64,000 bases of DNA from Branchinecta lynchi (taxonomy: Eukaryota > Arthropoda > Branchiopoda > Anostraca > Branchinectidae): the NCBI GenBank assembly GCA_023053575.1, contig JAKZAP010000003.1:5618561-5682560 (forward strand). The letters are read 5' to 3'. Both the position numbers and the translations under genes were made by a program. The notes below the pieces were generated by a model, which was given only the letters and a program-made list of their open reading frames with translations, was not told where the DNA came from and did not search any database. Position 1 is the stretch's first letter. Every line of letters begins with the position of its first letter. Of the stretch, positions 39,846 through 51,952 are shown piece after piece.

Positions 39846-42055
39846 CGGCTGCGTGAACAGGACCCTTGCCAAGATGGCCGAATACTCACTATGACCAACT
39901 GCCTCTGAATCTCGGAATAAGGAGAAACGTTTTCTGTCAACGAATCAACGGCGTTTGGTTGAGACCCTGTTCCGTATTAACTACGGAATTTTATATCTTT
40001 AGAAAGGCCAAATACTCTATATGACCAAGTCAAACACACGGCAGTGAATCTCGGAAAAACGAGAAACGTCGCCGAAACGATGACTCAATTTTTTTGTCAA
40101 CCAATCAACGCCGTTGGTTGGGGAGAGCTCTGGTGACGGTATTTAATGTGATTATTGCCGTATTAACTAAACTCTGAAGTTTGTATCTTCAAGTTATGGG
40201 TCAACCAATCAACGGCGTTGGATGGTGACGCTTCCGGCTCTCCCTGTAGGTACACGGGCGGTTTTTCATCGACACATAGAGTTGATTATCAAGAGGATTA
40301 TAACTAATCTCGGAATTTTTTTTGGCTGTAGCTTTTTGCACTTGACAGTGGATCTCGGTAAGACCAGCGAGAAACGTCGCCCAAACGATGACTCAAATTT
40401 GTTGTCAACCAATCAACGGCGTTGGTTGGGGTAAGCTGTGGTAACGCTATTTAAATATGTTTGATTGCCGTATTAACTAAACTCGGAAGTTTGTATATTC
40501 AAATTCTGGGTCAACCAATCAACGGCGTTGGATGGTGAGAACTGCGGTGACGCTTCCGGCTCTCCCTGTAGGTACACAGGCGGTTTTTCATCTACACATA
40601 GAGTTGGTTATCAAGAGGATTATAACTAATTTCGCTTTTTTTTTGCTGCGGATTGATCAGCACTTTTGCTAATAAAGTAAAAAAAAATATACAAGTGAAT
40701 CTCGAGAAGACGCTCTTCCGTATTAACTACGGAATTTTATATCTTTAGAAAGGCCAAATACTCTATATGACCAAGTCCAACACACGGCAGTGAATCTCGG
40801 AAAAACGAGAAATGTCGCCGAAACGATTACTCAATTTTTGTGTCAACCAATCAACGGCGTTTGTTGGGGAGAGCTCTGGTGACGGTATTTGAATGCGATT
40901 ATTGCCGTATTAACTAAACTCTGAAGTTTGTATCTTCAAGTTCTGGGTCAACCAATCAACGGCGTTGGATGGTGACGCTTCCGGCTCTCCCTGTAGGTAT
41001 ACGGGCGGTTTTTCATCGACACATAGAGTTCGTCATCAAGAGGATTATAACTAATCTCGGATTTTTTTTTCTGCGGCTTGATCAGCACTTTCGCTAAGAA
41101 AGTAACACAAAAACACGTAAGTGAATCTCGGGAATAATAAGAAACGTCGCCCAAACGATGACTCAAATTTTGTGTCAACCAATCAACGGCGTTGGTTGGG
41201 GAGAGCTGTGGTGGCGCTATTTAAATGTGATTGATTGCCATATTAACTAAACTCGGAAGTTTGTATCTTCAAATTCTGGTTCAACCAATCAACGGCGTTG
41301 GATGGTGAGAGATGCAGTGACGCTTCCGGCTCTTCCTGTAGGCACACGGGCGGTTTTTCATCGACACGTAGGCAAACGATAACTCAAATTTTCTGTCAAT
41401 CAATCAACGGCGTTGGTTGGGACTCTGTTCCGTATTAACTACGGAATTTTGTATCTTTAAAAAGGCCGTATACTCTATATGACCAAGTCCAACACACGGC
41501 AGTGAATCTCGGGGAAAACGAGAAACCTCGCCCAGACGATGACTAATTTTTTTTTTTTCAACCAATCAACGGCGTTGGTTGGGGAGAGCTATGCTGATGC
41601 TATTTAAATGTGAGTGACTGCCGTACTTCAAATTCTGGGTGAATCACAGGCCAGTGAATCTTGGGAAAAACGAGAAACGTCGCCCAAACGATGACTCATT
41701 TTTTTTGTCAATCAAACAACGGCGTTGGGTGGGTAGCTGTGGTGGCGCAATTTAAATATTATTGATTGCCGTATTAAATAAACTCGGAATTTTGTATCGT
41801 CAAATTCCGGGTCTGTCAATTAACGGCGTTAAATGGGGAGAACTGCGGTGACACTTCCGGCTTTTCCTGTAGGTACACGGCTGTTTCATCGGCACGTAGA
41901 CTTGGTTATCAAAAAGATTAATTGAACTCGGAATTTTTCAGATGCGGCTGGAACAGCACTTTCGCCAAAAAAGTAAAAACAACACGCCAGTGAATCTGGT
42001 GAAGAACGAGAAACGTCACCCAAACAATGACTGAAATTCTGTGTCAACCAATTCA
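39846..42055 (+). repeat. Satellite-like array, left arm
   Basis: About 14 copies of CCAATCAACGGCGTTGGTTG occur, often in pairs 102-105 bp apart (for example 40,102/40,204, 40,406/40,511, 40,846/40,951, 41,180/41,282). Pairs are separated by 220-340 bp carrying AGTGAATCTCGGGAA, GAGAAACGTCGCCCAAACGA and GTACACGGGCGGTTTTTCAT. The motif is itself an imperfect palindrome. Confidence 0.9.
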
Positions 42056-42409
42056 TGCGTTAGAGATTTTTCGACCTGACAACTAATTTATTGAAAACCC
42101 CCCCAAAAACTGATAGCACAATTAACTAGAGCAATGGTAAATGTTTATCCTCTCATGAGCTCTACTAGAAGATATGGAAGGATTCTCCAGCGAAATCCCT
42201 CAGTTTATTCGTCATTTCCTCGATGCGTCAAGGTCTTCTAACATGATTTTGCACTTGACTGATAATACAGGTCCGCCTCCATCTGTGTCCCTCATCCTAT
42301 AGTACCGAGAAAATTTTCGTACACGTGCTAGTCAATAGAATGCCCCACTGACCCTCCATAAACACAGTAAATCGAGGCCCGACGCTCATTAAGAAGCTAA
42401 CGAAGAAAC
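42056..42409. other. Core of giant element, left edge
   Basis: Non-repetitive relative to the arms. No gene recognised. Confidence 0.4.
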
Positions 42410-42414
42410 TTACA

Positions 42415-42601
42415 AAGGTTTGCAGGCAATCTCCCGACCTGCTTGCATTAACGTACTCCCATTCCGCATAGACTCTACTGCGCTTTTAATACGTTCCATT
42501 TTATTATCCGTCCTTGACTCTCTGAACTGAAATCCCTCTAGAAATTTCGTATATATAATAAATTGAGCTGACATGACTTCAGTATACTGTCGATGACTCA
42601 T
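42415..42601 (-). CDS. Possible exon with Psq-like helix-turn-helix
   Basis: A 63-codon minus-strand frame starts MSHRQYTEV and ends IKSAVESMRNGSTLMQAGRE then IACKP, where the exon would stop at a strong donor (CCTTT followed by GTAAGT). The segment resembles a Psq/CENP-B-type helix-turn-helix (A-[LV]-E-x-[VM]-R-N-G...A-x-x-x-x-[IV]), the DNA-binding domain of pogo transposases. Following exons with a DDE domain were not found. The similarity is short and may be chance. Confidence 0.25.
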
Positions 42602-43920
42602 CGTGCACAGGGTGAAAAGTTGTCAAGGGAGGGGATACACGCTTTTTCAGGAAAGGAAGAAAAACTAAGAGACGAGACTTTATAATGTCACCCCAAGCTT
42701 GGTGGTGAAGCTGGGAGACGACAATGTTCATACATATCTAGCGTGTGTCCACAGTGTGCCCATTTTATCGTTGTATAGATAGTTTAGGAGAAGTCGCAAG
42801 CCCCTTGAGTCTGAGATCAACCGTCTGGCTTCTAAACTGGGAAGTCCGGGCTAACCGGGAAATTTGGGAAGCTTCTGGTCGTATATTATACAGCAAGAAA
42901 GGCATTGCTGTAGTGATGGGTGATATTGGGATTGCTGATATATCAGTTTTTGTTTTCGATAACCGATATGTTTCGCGTCTCGCTTCCCAAAAATTTCAGG
43001 TAGAAAATAAACGTAAACAAATATATTGCATAATCTCAAATGCAGAAATTGAAAAACAGATTGAGCATATCTATGTACCCGTTTCGAACTATATAATTCT
43101 AGAAACATAAGCTATACACAATTCTGGCTCCAAGTCCCCCCCCCCGTACTTTAACAGGCGATATTCACTAGTCAAAAGACAGGGTATTCTTAGGGTATCA
43201 CAACCGGCCACCTTGTTCGTTGTTGCCTGGATGAATTGGTTCCAATTACATTTTATACTCTTGAGTCTGAATTGTCTATTTCGTTCTGCTTGTTTGGTTA
43301 AAATGAAATTAAACAAAATAAAATCAGTAAAAAGCAAGATAGCAGCGTAATTAACGTTACATCTTTTCCTGCTTCAGTTTGGTATAGATTTCCTTTTTAA
43401 TTATGATAATTTTTGTTTAAGTATTTTCATCCTTGATTTGATCGAAAGAAAGCACGGCTGGTTCTGTTCGTTTGGAATTATATATAGGCATTATATGTAG
43501 ATTATGCAAATCAGTTATCATACTTGTTAGCTATGTAACCCGGTTGTCGCACCAAAGTATAAACACAATTACCTTGGACATTATGGACGTGTGTTGTGTG
43601 CAAGTTGTCTGGGCAATGAGTCCAGTGTATCCACTTCATGATGGAAAGTTTTCCGTTCTGATAGACAAAAAAAATCAGTAAAATTCCGACAGTTGAGAAT
43701 GAAAAATCCTTCAAAAGATCCGTCAACTTTTCGTCCAAAACCCGTCGAAAACCGTTAAAAAACCCTACGTTTAGCAGTAGCACATGGAAGTTGTTACATG
43801 CAGAATCGTGAACGTTCTCTTTTGATAGGGACAGTTACCACCGGTTAGAAACAATAGACAAGAAACGCATCTCCACGGGCGACTTTTTGTACGAATTTCA
43901 AGAAATATTGCAACTGATTC
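42602..43920. other. Core of giant element, AT-rich, no supported gene
   Basis: A 121-codon plus-strand frame (42,745-43,110) and a 90-codon minus-strand frame (43,511-43,783) have no recognisable domain. Either could be exon material of the element. I cannot support them as genes. Confidence 0.4.
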
Positions 43921-44379
43921 TTAAAGCACACCTCTTACTAGAAATGATAATTTACCTGTGAAACGGATCAGAAAAAATGTTTTCCGAAAATACCATTACT
44001 TTCCATCTGAAATTAGCGATTTTCTTGTTAGAGCTTGTCGACTCTATCCAGCCCTCCTGCTCTACAACGCGGCGGCTGGTCACAAAACATTTGAAAACTG
44101 AACGCACCGTGGTTAAAAAGTTGGAAAACTAAGCAAATAAAAGAAGTAAAAAAAAGACGATTCTCATATCCTTATATGTGAAAGAGTCGTCAGCGGACAT
44201 TGAAGATTCTGGCAAACTTTGCGTTGTGTGACGGGCAAAACTCGGCACATCCGAAAAAACGCCAAAAGTTCGTGGGCACAAAACGAAACAATGGAGAAAG
44301 GTGCGGATTTTAGAAGCTTGTGGTTGTACATGGGAGCTAGGTATATTATAAAAGGCAGAATAAGTAAGAGGGGTCCTTT
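43921..44379 (-). mobile_element. TTAA-type MITE, family T3, inside the giant element
   Basis: It starts AGCACACCTCTTACTAG after TTAA and ends GTAAGAGGGGTCCT before TTAA. It is the inverse of 27,368-27,820. It lies within the 12.1-kb element, so it inserted after that element or its core was assembled. Confidence 0.65.
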
Positions 44380-44384
44380 AAGTA

Positions 44385-45627
44385 AGTAAGATTTAGCAAA
44401 ATGTCATTCGCGATGAGAGGTATTGCAACATCCCCTTCATTTCAGCTTTTGCTGGAGAGGGTGAAGCCCCGGTAAAAGCTTCTAATATCCACGATATTTC
44501 TTGCAAAATAGAACATTAAACAAAAAACAGCGCTGAAAGCGAAATTTTTCGGAACATTAGTGGCCAAGCGTTTTTTAGGAATCCAGATGAAAGCAAGGTC
44601 TACATTATGTCATAGGCCTGTCCGTCTGTCTGTGAACACGATTACTTTTTAACTGAGTAATGGATTTTGACTGAAGTTAATATGTTGCGGTGCTTTCACT
44701 CCATCATTTTTGAAAGAATAGTAGTGGTAGCTGTAGTAGTGGTTTTTTATTGAAAAAAAGGTAGTCCAGAATAAAGTAGAATTGTTTTGAGTTTAAAAAA
44801 AAAAAATATATCCATCCACCAGGTCCGTCGTTTTATCTTGTCTCTTACAATTTCTTTTCTAGAAATTTGATCAAGGTCAACCTCTTTTATACTAAAGCAC
44901 GGTAATGAAAAACTCTGCAAATACAGAGATTTGCACAAAACCAGCTACGTACAAGCTGCGAGCCACAGGTGTGAAATCTATAATCTGGTTGGATCTATCT
45001 GTTTTATGCGCACGAATCAGCGCGTTGTCTGAATGATAAGGTAACTAAGCTTATTAAGCAAACATTGGTGTTCGATGATAAAATGCTCATGAAATTCACT
45101 ATTATAGAAATGATGAGAGATCCAGAAAAACTATATAGAATATAAGGTTTTACGCAAGATTTTCAGAAATCTGTCAAAAATCTGAAAATCCGTCGGGTCA
45201 AATTCTCATCCGTCAAGGACCCGAGAAATCCGTTTTTGACGGAAAAATCCGTCAAAGCGGGAACGCTGACACTGACTTAATAGCTTGTTCACACGGGGAT
45301 GAAACAGCGACCGATTCTCGATCAGCGGCTGATTTACGAGCGTAAATAGCGATTGACAAACATAAAAAAATCAGACGCCGATCTTCCAAATAGGCGCGTA
45401 TTTTCATCACAGTCACCCTTCGGGATAAACTAAATCCTTTGGAATGTGACCTATGATGACTCTAGACACAGTAATTAGGGGAATTAGGTCAAACTTGGCG
45501 AATTTTAGGTCAAGGCAGTTCAAATTCTGTAAGACCAATGTGAACATAGCATGATTTTTACACCATCATCCCCAGATTACTTAATTGATCTCGAGGAAAA
45601 GGTAGAATAATTTTCTAATTACAACAA
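44385..45627. other. Core of giant element, unassigned
   Basis: No gene recognised. A poly-A run near 44,800 and a CCGTCAA-rich stretch near 45,180-45,260 are the only visible features. Confidence 0.4.
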
Positions 45628-46476
45628 CGTCTGTTCTGTTTCTGTCTAATATTTGTTTTCGTTGTTTTTCTTTAAAAAAAAATAATTTAAAGAATTTTTT
45701 CATTCAACGTTCATTGGAAAATGACTGAATAACACTAAAATAATTACATTTTAGTCTCGCATTCTTTATATTAATTATTATTAATATTTTCTGTTCTCAT
45801 TTAAAAACAAAAATATATAAATGAATTTTATTTGCTTTTGAACATGAAATCCAAAGACTACAAGTCAACTATATTTGACTTTGAATAACTCACAAGATGT
45901 TTTTGTTAATTTCTAGATTTTGTTACAAACAAAAAGAATATTCGGAATTAGGTTTTTTCTTTTTAATTCTCCCGTCAACCACAAACAGTTGATGCATCGT
46001 CTGAACACATCAGCCGCTGTTTACGCGCTCATTTCGGTCCCATGTGAACTTTGCATCTTTCGTTGTCTTTTCCGCTCTGGGCAGTTTATCACAAACCAAG
46101 AATTCCCAGTTTCTGGCTGATTAACACACACCAGGAATTCATGTTTTGGATAGCTTGCTTTGAGTCGTTTACCATAAACCAAGAATTCCCGGATTTTGGA
46201 TTGTTGGCTTTCAGCAGTTACCATAATCGAAAAATTCCTGCATCAGGACAGGATACAAGTCACAAGTTTCACTGGTCGGCCCAGTACTTCCAGTTTTATG
46301 AGACATACCGTTGAAATCAGCTACGGCAATTTGCGAATAATCTGTTGTGATTTAGAAGAAGTTATGCATGAATCGTTAACGTTATGCATGAACGTTATAG
46401 GAAAAATTCAGCAGATGCTTTTGGCGGGTTTTTCGTCAATTCCTGGCAATGCTTGCTATGCTATAATTCCTAACAC
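45628..46476 (+). repeat. Core tandem duplication, unit 1
   Basis: Begins ACGTCTGTTCTGTTTCTGTC and ends GCTATAATTCCTAACAC. It repeats directly in the next 974 bp. Short sub-repeats with CCAAGAATTCCCAGTTTCTG occur within it. Confidence 0.85.
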
Positions 46477-47450
46477 ACGTCTGTTCTGTTTATGTCTAAT
46501 ATCTGTTTTCGTTGTTTTCTTTTTAAAAAATAATTTAAAGAATTTTTCCCGATTTTTCCATTCAACGTTCACAGAAAAATGACTGAATAACACTGAAATA
46601 ATTGCATTTTGTTATCGCATACTTTATATTTATTATTATTAATATTTTATGTTCTCATTTAAAGACAAAAATACATAAATGAATTTTATTTGATTTTGAA
46701 CATAAAATTGTCGAGTAGCCTATAATCTGTCAATATTCAATTTGTGACTTTGGGTTATTCTAAGTCAACTATATTTGACTTTGAATAACTCACAAGATGT
46801 TTTGTTAATTTCTATATTTTGTTACTAACAAAACGAATATTCGGAATTAGGTTTTTCTTTTTATTCTCCCGTCAACCCCAAACAGTTGATCCGTCGTCTG
46901 ACCACATCAGCCGCTGTCTACGCGCTTATTTCGGTCCCGCGTGAACAAGCTATAAGCAATCCGTGAAACAATCAGTATTTTGCATCTTGCTTGTCCTTTC
47001 CGCCCTCGGCAGTTTATTATAAACCAAGAATTCCCAGTTTCTGGCTGATTAACACAAGCAGTCCACGAAACAATCAGAATTTTGCATCTTGCTTGTCCTT
47101 TCCGCTCTCGGCAGTTTATTATAAACCAGGAATTCCCAGTTTCTGGCTGATTAACACGAACCAGGAATTCATGTTTTGGATAGCTTGCTTTGAGTCCTTT
47201 ACCATAAACCAAGAATTCCCGGATTTTGGATTGTTGGCTTTCAGCAGTTACCATAAACCAAGAATTCCTGCATTAGGATACAAGTCACAACGTTGAGCAA
47301 TTTGAAATTTGCGAATAATCTGTTGTGATTTAGAAGACGTTGTGCATGAATCGTTAACGTATGCATCGTTATAGGAAAAATTCAGCAGATACTTTTTGGC
47401 GGGTTTTTCGTCTCTTCCTGGCAATGCTTGCTAGCTGTAATTCCTAACAT
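46477..47450 (+). repeat. Core tandem duplication, unit 2
   Basis: Same sequence as unit 1, with one extra ~100-bp internal duplication (GTGAAACAATCAG...CCAGTTTCTGGCTGATTAACAC, given here in parts). Confidence 0.85.
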
Positions 47451-47799
47451 TTACAAATTACAACAGATTACATCCCAGGTGTTGTCTGTTGAAATTGCGC
47501 ATCCCTGGGTTATCTTTTATAAAAATTTGCGGCAGTGAAGGTAGCAGAAACGGTTAGTGTTTCCCGGATTAGCTAAACTGGCGGAGTTAATAACGACCCT
47601 AGGATTTTGTCCGCTGCACAAAGCCCTTGCAAAATCGTGAGCACAACTGGATTTTGTTTTATTCTGAACAAAATGGATCAGAAATACTAGATAAAAAATA
47701 AAAATGTATTGCATAGCTCCGGTGATGGCTGGCCACTCCGATGAAGTGCTTCACCAGAAGTATAAGTGTCACTGGGTCACCCCAGCTGTCACCAGCGAA

Positions 47800-50160
47800 C
47801 ACCCTTAATTGGTTGACACACAATTTGAGTCGTCGCTCGAATCAAAAAACATTTTGTTTATTTCGGCCCTTCTTGGAAGGGTTCCTGTCCGGGCAGCCGT
47901 ACAAAAAGTTCCGATTCTGTTGGCCGACGTTTCTCGTTCTCGATGTTCAGTGGCGTATTCGCCCTTTCTGAAGACATAAAATTACGAGTTTAGTTAATCC
48001 TCCTGATCACCACAGCTCTCCCCAAACAACGACGTTGATTGGTTGACACAACATTTTGAAAACGTTTCCGGAGATTCACTGGCGTGTTTTTGGAATTGGT
48101 CATATAAATTCGGACCTTATAAAGAAACAAAATTCCAAGTTTAATTAGTCCTCTTGATAACCGCCGTGTACCTACCGGGAGAGCCTGGTGCGTCACAGCA
48201 GCTCTCCCATCCAACTCCGGTTGACCCAGGATATGAGATACAAAATTCAGAGTTTAATACACATTTAAATAGCGTCGCCACAGCTCTCCCCAACCAAAGC
48301 CGTTGATTGGTTGACACAAAATTTGAGTCATCGTTTGGGCGACGTTTCTTGTTCTTCCCGAGATTCACTTACGTGTTTTTTCTTACTTTATTAGCGAAAG
48401 TGCTGATCAAGCCGCAGAAAAAAAATTCCGAGATTAGTTATAGTCCTCTTGATAACGAACTCTACGTGTCGATGAAAAACCGCCCGTGTACCTACAAGGA
48501 GAGCCGAAAGCATCACCGCAGCTCTCACCATATAACGCCGTTGATTGGTTGAACCAGAACTTCAAGATACAAACTTCCGAGTCTAGCTAATACGGCAATC
48601 AATCACATTTAAATATCGTCACCACAGCTAACCCCAACCAACGGGCGTTGATTGGTTGACACAAAAATTGAGTCATCGTTTGTGCGACGTTTCTCGTTTT
48701 TACCGAGATTCACTGCCAAAAAGCCACAGCAAAAAAAAAATCCCGGGATTAGTTATAATCCTCTTGATAACCAACTCTACGTGTCGATCAAAAACCGCCC
48801 GTGTACCTACAGGGGGAGCCGGAAGCATCACCGCAGCTCTCACCATCCAACGCCGTTGATTGGTTGAACCAGAACTTGAAGATACAAACTTCCGAGTCTA
48901 GCTAATACGGCAATTAATCACATTTAAATATCGTCACCATAGCTAACCCCAACCAACGCCGTTGATTGGTTGACAACAAAATTTAGTCATCGATTGGGGG
49001 ACGTTTCTCGTTTTTACCGAGATTCACTGCTGTGTGCAAAAAGCCACAGCAAAAAAAAATTCCGAGATTAGTTATAATCCTGTTGATAACCAACTCTACT
49101 TGTCGATGAAAAACCGCCCGTGTACCTACAGGGAGAGCCGGAAGCTTCACCGCAGCTCTCACCATCCATCGCCGTTGATTGGTTGACCTAGAACTTGCAG
49201 ATATGAACTTCCGAGTTTAGTTAATACGGCAACCAATCACATTTAAATAGCGTCACCAGAGATCTCCCCAGCCAACGCCGTTGATTGGTTTACACAAAAA
49301 TGTGAGTTATCGTTTCGGCGACGTTTGACCTTTTTCCAAGGTTCACTGCCGTGTGTTGGTTTTAAAAGCTACCGTGTGCAAAAAGCACCAGCGAACAAAA
49401 AAATTCCGAGCTTAGTTAATATCGGGTTATTTGAAATACCCCAAACAACGCCGTTGATTGGTTGACATAAAATATGAGTCATCATTTCGGCGACGTTTCT
49501 TGTTTGTCCGAGGTTCACTGCCGTGTGTTGGTTTTAAAAGCTGCCATGTGCAAAAATTCGCAGCCAAAAAAAATCAGAGATTAGTTAATCCTCTTGACAA
49601 CCAACTCTATGTGTCGATGAAAAACCGCCCGTGTACCTACAAGGATAGCCGGAAGCGTCACCGCCGCGTTCACCATCAAACGCCGTTGATTGGTTGACCT
49701 AGAATTTGAAGATACAAACTTCCAAGTTTAGTTCATACGGCAATCAACCGCATTTAAATAGCGTTACCAGAGCTCTCCCCAACCAACGCCGTTGATTGGT
49801 TGACACAAATTTGAGTCATCGTTTCGGCGACGTTTCACGTTTTTCCGAGATTCACTGCCGTGTGTTGGACTTGTTCATACCCCAACCAATGCCGTTGATT
49901 GGTTGACAACAAATTTGAGCCATCGTTTCGGCGACGCTTCTCGTTTTTCCAAGATTCACTGCCGTGTGTTGGACTTGGTCATATAGAGTATTCGGCATGT
50001 CTAAAGATATAAAATTCCGTAGTTAATACCGAACAGGGTCCCAACCAACGCAGTTGATTCGTTGACAGAAAACGGTTCTCGTTATTCCGAGATTCAGAGG
50101 CTGTCGGTCGTAGTGAGTATTCGACAATCTTGGCAAGGGTCCTGTTCAGGCAGCCGTAAA
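47800..50160 (-). repeat. Satellite-like array, right arm
   Basis: The inverse of the left array, with about 15 copies of CAACGCCGTTGATTGGTTGA. Several units keep the same open frame (…SEISYNPLDNELYVSMKN...), which explains repeated small ORFs at 48,307, 48,652 and 49,458. These are a side effect of repetition. The family H module also occurs at 47,871-47,905 and 50,126-50,160. Confidence 0.9.
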
Positions 50161-50164
50161 ATAT

Positions 50165-51066
50165 ACGATTTCTGTTGTAGGTAGGCTTTGGGTAGGCTAC
50201 CATAAAAAGAATTATATTTTTTTTTTATACAATAAAAATTTAAATTCCTAAATTTCAAATTATCAGTCATAGAGTCCTCTTGATTTAACAATCAACTTCC
50301 ATTTTGTTCTGTTGAAACGGGACACACCCACTCCTGTCAAACAGACATTTCTTAGTTTTTTCTGACCTTCTTGTCCTTGCTGCAACAAAAACATAATCTC
50401 TGCTATAAAAAATTACATGGATAATAATTCATAACACATTAAAAATATCAGTCATCTTTTTTAAAAACCAATTTCCATTTTTTTCTGTGAAATGGAACAC
50501 TTCTGCAGTGATGTTCACATGCTGCGGCCCTACATCAAATAGCCTATGTGAATCCTACTAGACAAGTGAATTCAACACCAGAAGCGATTCCACCTGCCCA
50601 AGACAAATCCTCCCCTCAGGTGACACCTACTGGCAAAGTGAATTATCCTGCTTTGGTGTTTTCTCCACAGCAAGTGAAAGCACTTGGACAAAAGTTAATG
50701 AGTTCCAAGAAGAAAGGAAGGAATGAATTATAAGGTCAGTAACAGGATTCTAAAGTTTCACTGTAAAGGCAGTCATGCACACTGGCATCAAGAACCACTC
50801 TTGGATACCAGGTAAAGGAAAAAAATGCAACTTTTCTGTTTTCTGCCCTATTTTATAGAATTTCTAGAGTTAGGGTGGAGGGTGGGGAGTGGGGATGCAA
50901 GACAGAGTTTCCTGGTGTCTCTAGAACTGAAATATGAAAAAAAAAATATTCTAACTTCACTGGTCTCTTTCACTCCAAAAATCAATAATAACAGGAGAAT
51001 CTTTTTCACCTCAGTAGGAGATTCCCTTGAGCAGGAGAATTCTCCAAAAAATCTGGTGCCCAACTG
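50165..51066 (-). repeat. Outer right arm of the giant palindrome
   Basis: Near-identical reverse complement of 38,943-39,845, ending AAATCTGGTGCCCAACTG at 51,066. Confidence 0.9.
50548..50733 (+). CDS. QLQ-like reading frame, right arm copy
   Basis: Sixty-one codons, identical to the left-arm frame at 39,276-39,461 except T-G-K for T-A-K. High identity follows from the inverted-arm structure, so conservation does not by itself prove coding function. Confidence 0.35.
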   Translation: MNPTRQVNSTPEAIPPAQDKSSPQVTPTGKVNYPALVFSPQQVKALGQKLMSSKKKGRNEL

Positions 51067-51950
51067 TAATACCAAGTCTATCAGAATTTTTCTGGAAGTA
51101 CTGCAACCATGTAGAAATATTGCTTGGTTTCCACATGGCTTTAGCTTCTTCTCCTGATTTACACTTTTCTATGACTTGAACTGCTTGCAAAACTTGAGAC
51201 GTCTGACAATTCTAATAAATAGCTACTACACAATCACATGGGTTTTTAATTTTGAATTTTCTCTAGAACAAGGAAGAGATCTGATCCGAAATACAAAAAA
51301 AAAAAAACCACAATGCCGCATTGCATAGGGAGCCTGGACCAGGGCAGGACCAGGGCTGGGCTCTGAGAGAATCTAAAAATAATTAAAACATAATAAAGAT
51401 AATGAATAACTTATTTCAATAGATTTACTGCTTTTATTATCTCATTCCTCTTAATTTACTTCCGTTTACTTCCATAGAAAGTGTCCTAAATCGGGATGTT
51501 TTCCATTTAGACGTTTTCAGCGGAGCTTTCAAGATCCAGTAGTAACGAGTGTTGTACTGAAAGCAAAAGCTGTAAGAACTAAGAATCTCAGACTGTTTCA
51601 CCATTCAGCCACTGGATGGCATCATAAGAATAAAATAAGAAAGCATATTACATTAATCTGTTTGAAAATATGGATCATAATAATAGCAGTAAGTTACTTT
51701 GCCAAGATTCTTAGGCTAATTGATTTGCATTTCCTTGTCACTGACACCCCTATCTGCCCCTACCCTATTGTCAGAACAGTTCTGTATCCAGGAGGTCTGC
51801 TTGAAACTTCTTTTCTGCTCTTTTATATTTAACCTGTACTGAACCTTCAATTACATAACCTTGAAGCACCTTGAAGACTGCCTTATATAAGTTGAAATTC
51901 CTGTGAATCCTACCTAAGCCAACCTAAGCCAGACCAGTCATACAGAAATC
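51067..51950. other. Unassigned sequence right of the giant element
   Basis: No gene recognised. A poly-A stretch lies at about 51,295-51,308. Confidence 0.35.
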
Positions 51951-51952
51951 CA

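Larger units (their letters stand above)
38943..51066. mobile_element. Giant palindromic element, 12.1 kb, satellite-built inverted arms
   Basis: The left end CAGTTGGGCACCAGATTT and right end AAATCTGGTGCCCAACTG are perfect inverted repeats. TA flanks both ends, and TAATA is shared on both sides (38,938-38,942 and 51,067-51,071). The outer ~0.9 kb of each arm is nearly identical in inverse. Inward follow tandem arrays (39,846-42,055 and 47,800-50,160), then a 5.7-kb core without arm homology. CAG termini at TA fit Tc1/mariner/pogo. The size, arm length and arrays are unusual for that group. No intact transposase was recognised. Confidence 0.85.

Noticed and set aside
42745..43110. 121-codon plus-strand ORF in the giant element core
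   Set aside because: No similarity to transposase or any known family. It could be an unrecognised exon, but there is no evidence for it.
48307..49697. Repeated small ORFs in the right arm array (and 40,948-41,178 on the other strand)
   Set aside because: They are the same frame in successive tandem units. The frame is not kept in every unit, so repetition explains them better than coding.
38943..51066. CRISPR-like reading of the regularly spaced palindromic repeats
   Set aside because: Spacers are repeated and long (100-340 bp), the context is eukaryotic, and the array is mirrored in an inverted arm. It is a satellite, not CRISPR.
38943..51066. Polinton/Maverick (large TIR element)
   Set aside because: No polymerase B, integrase, ATPase or protease frames, and the flanks are TA/TAATA rather than a 6-bp duplication.
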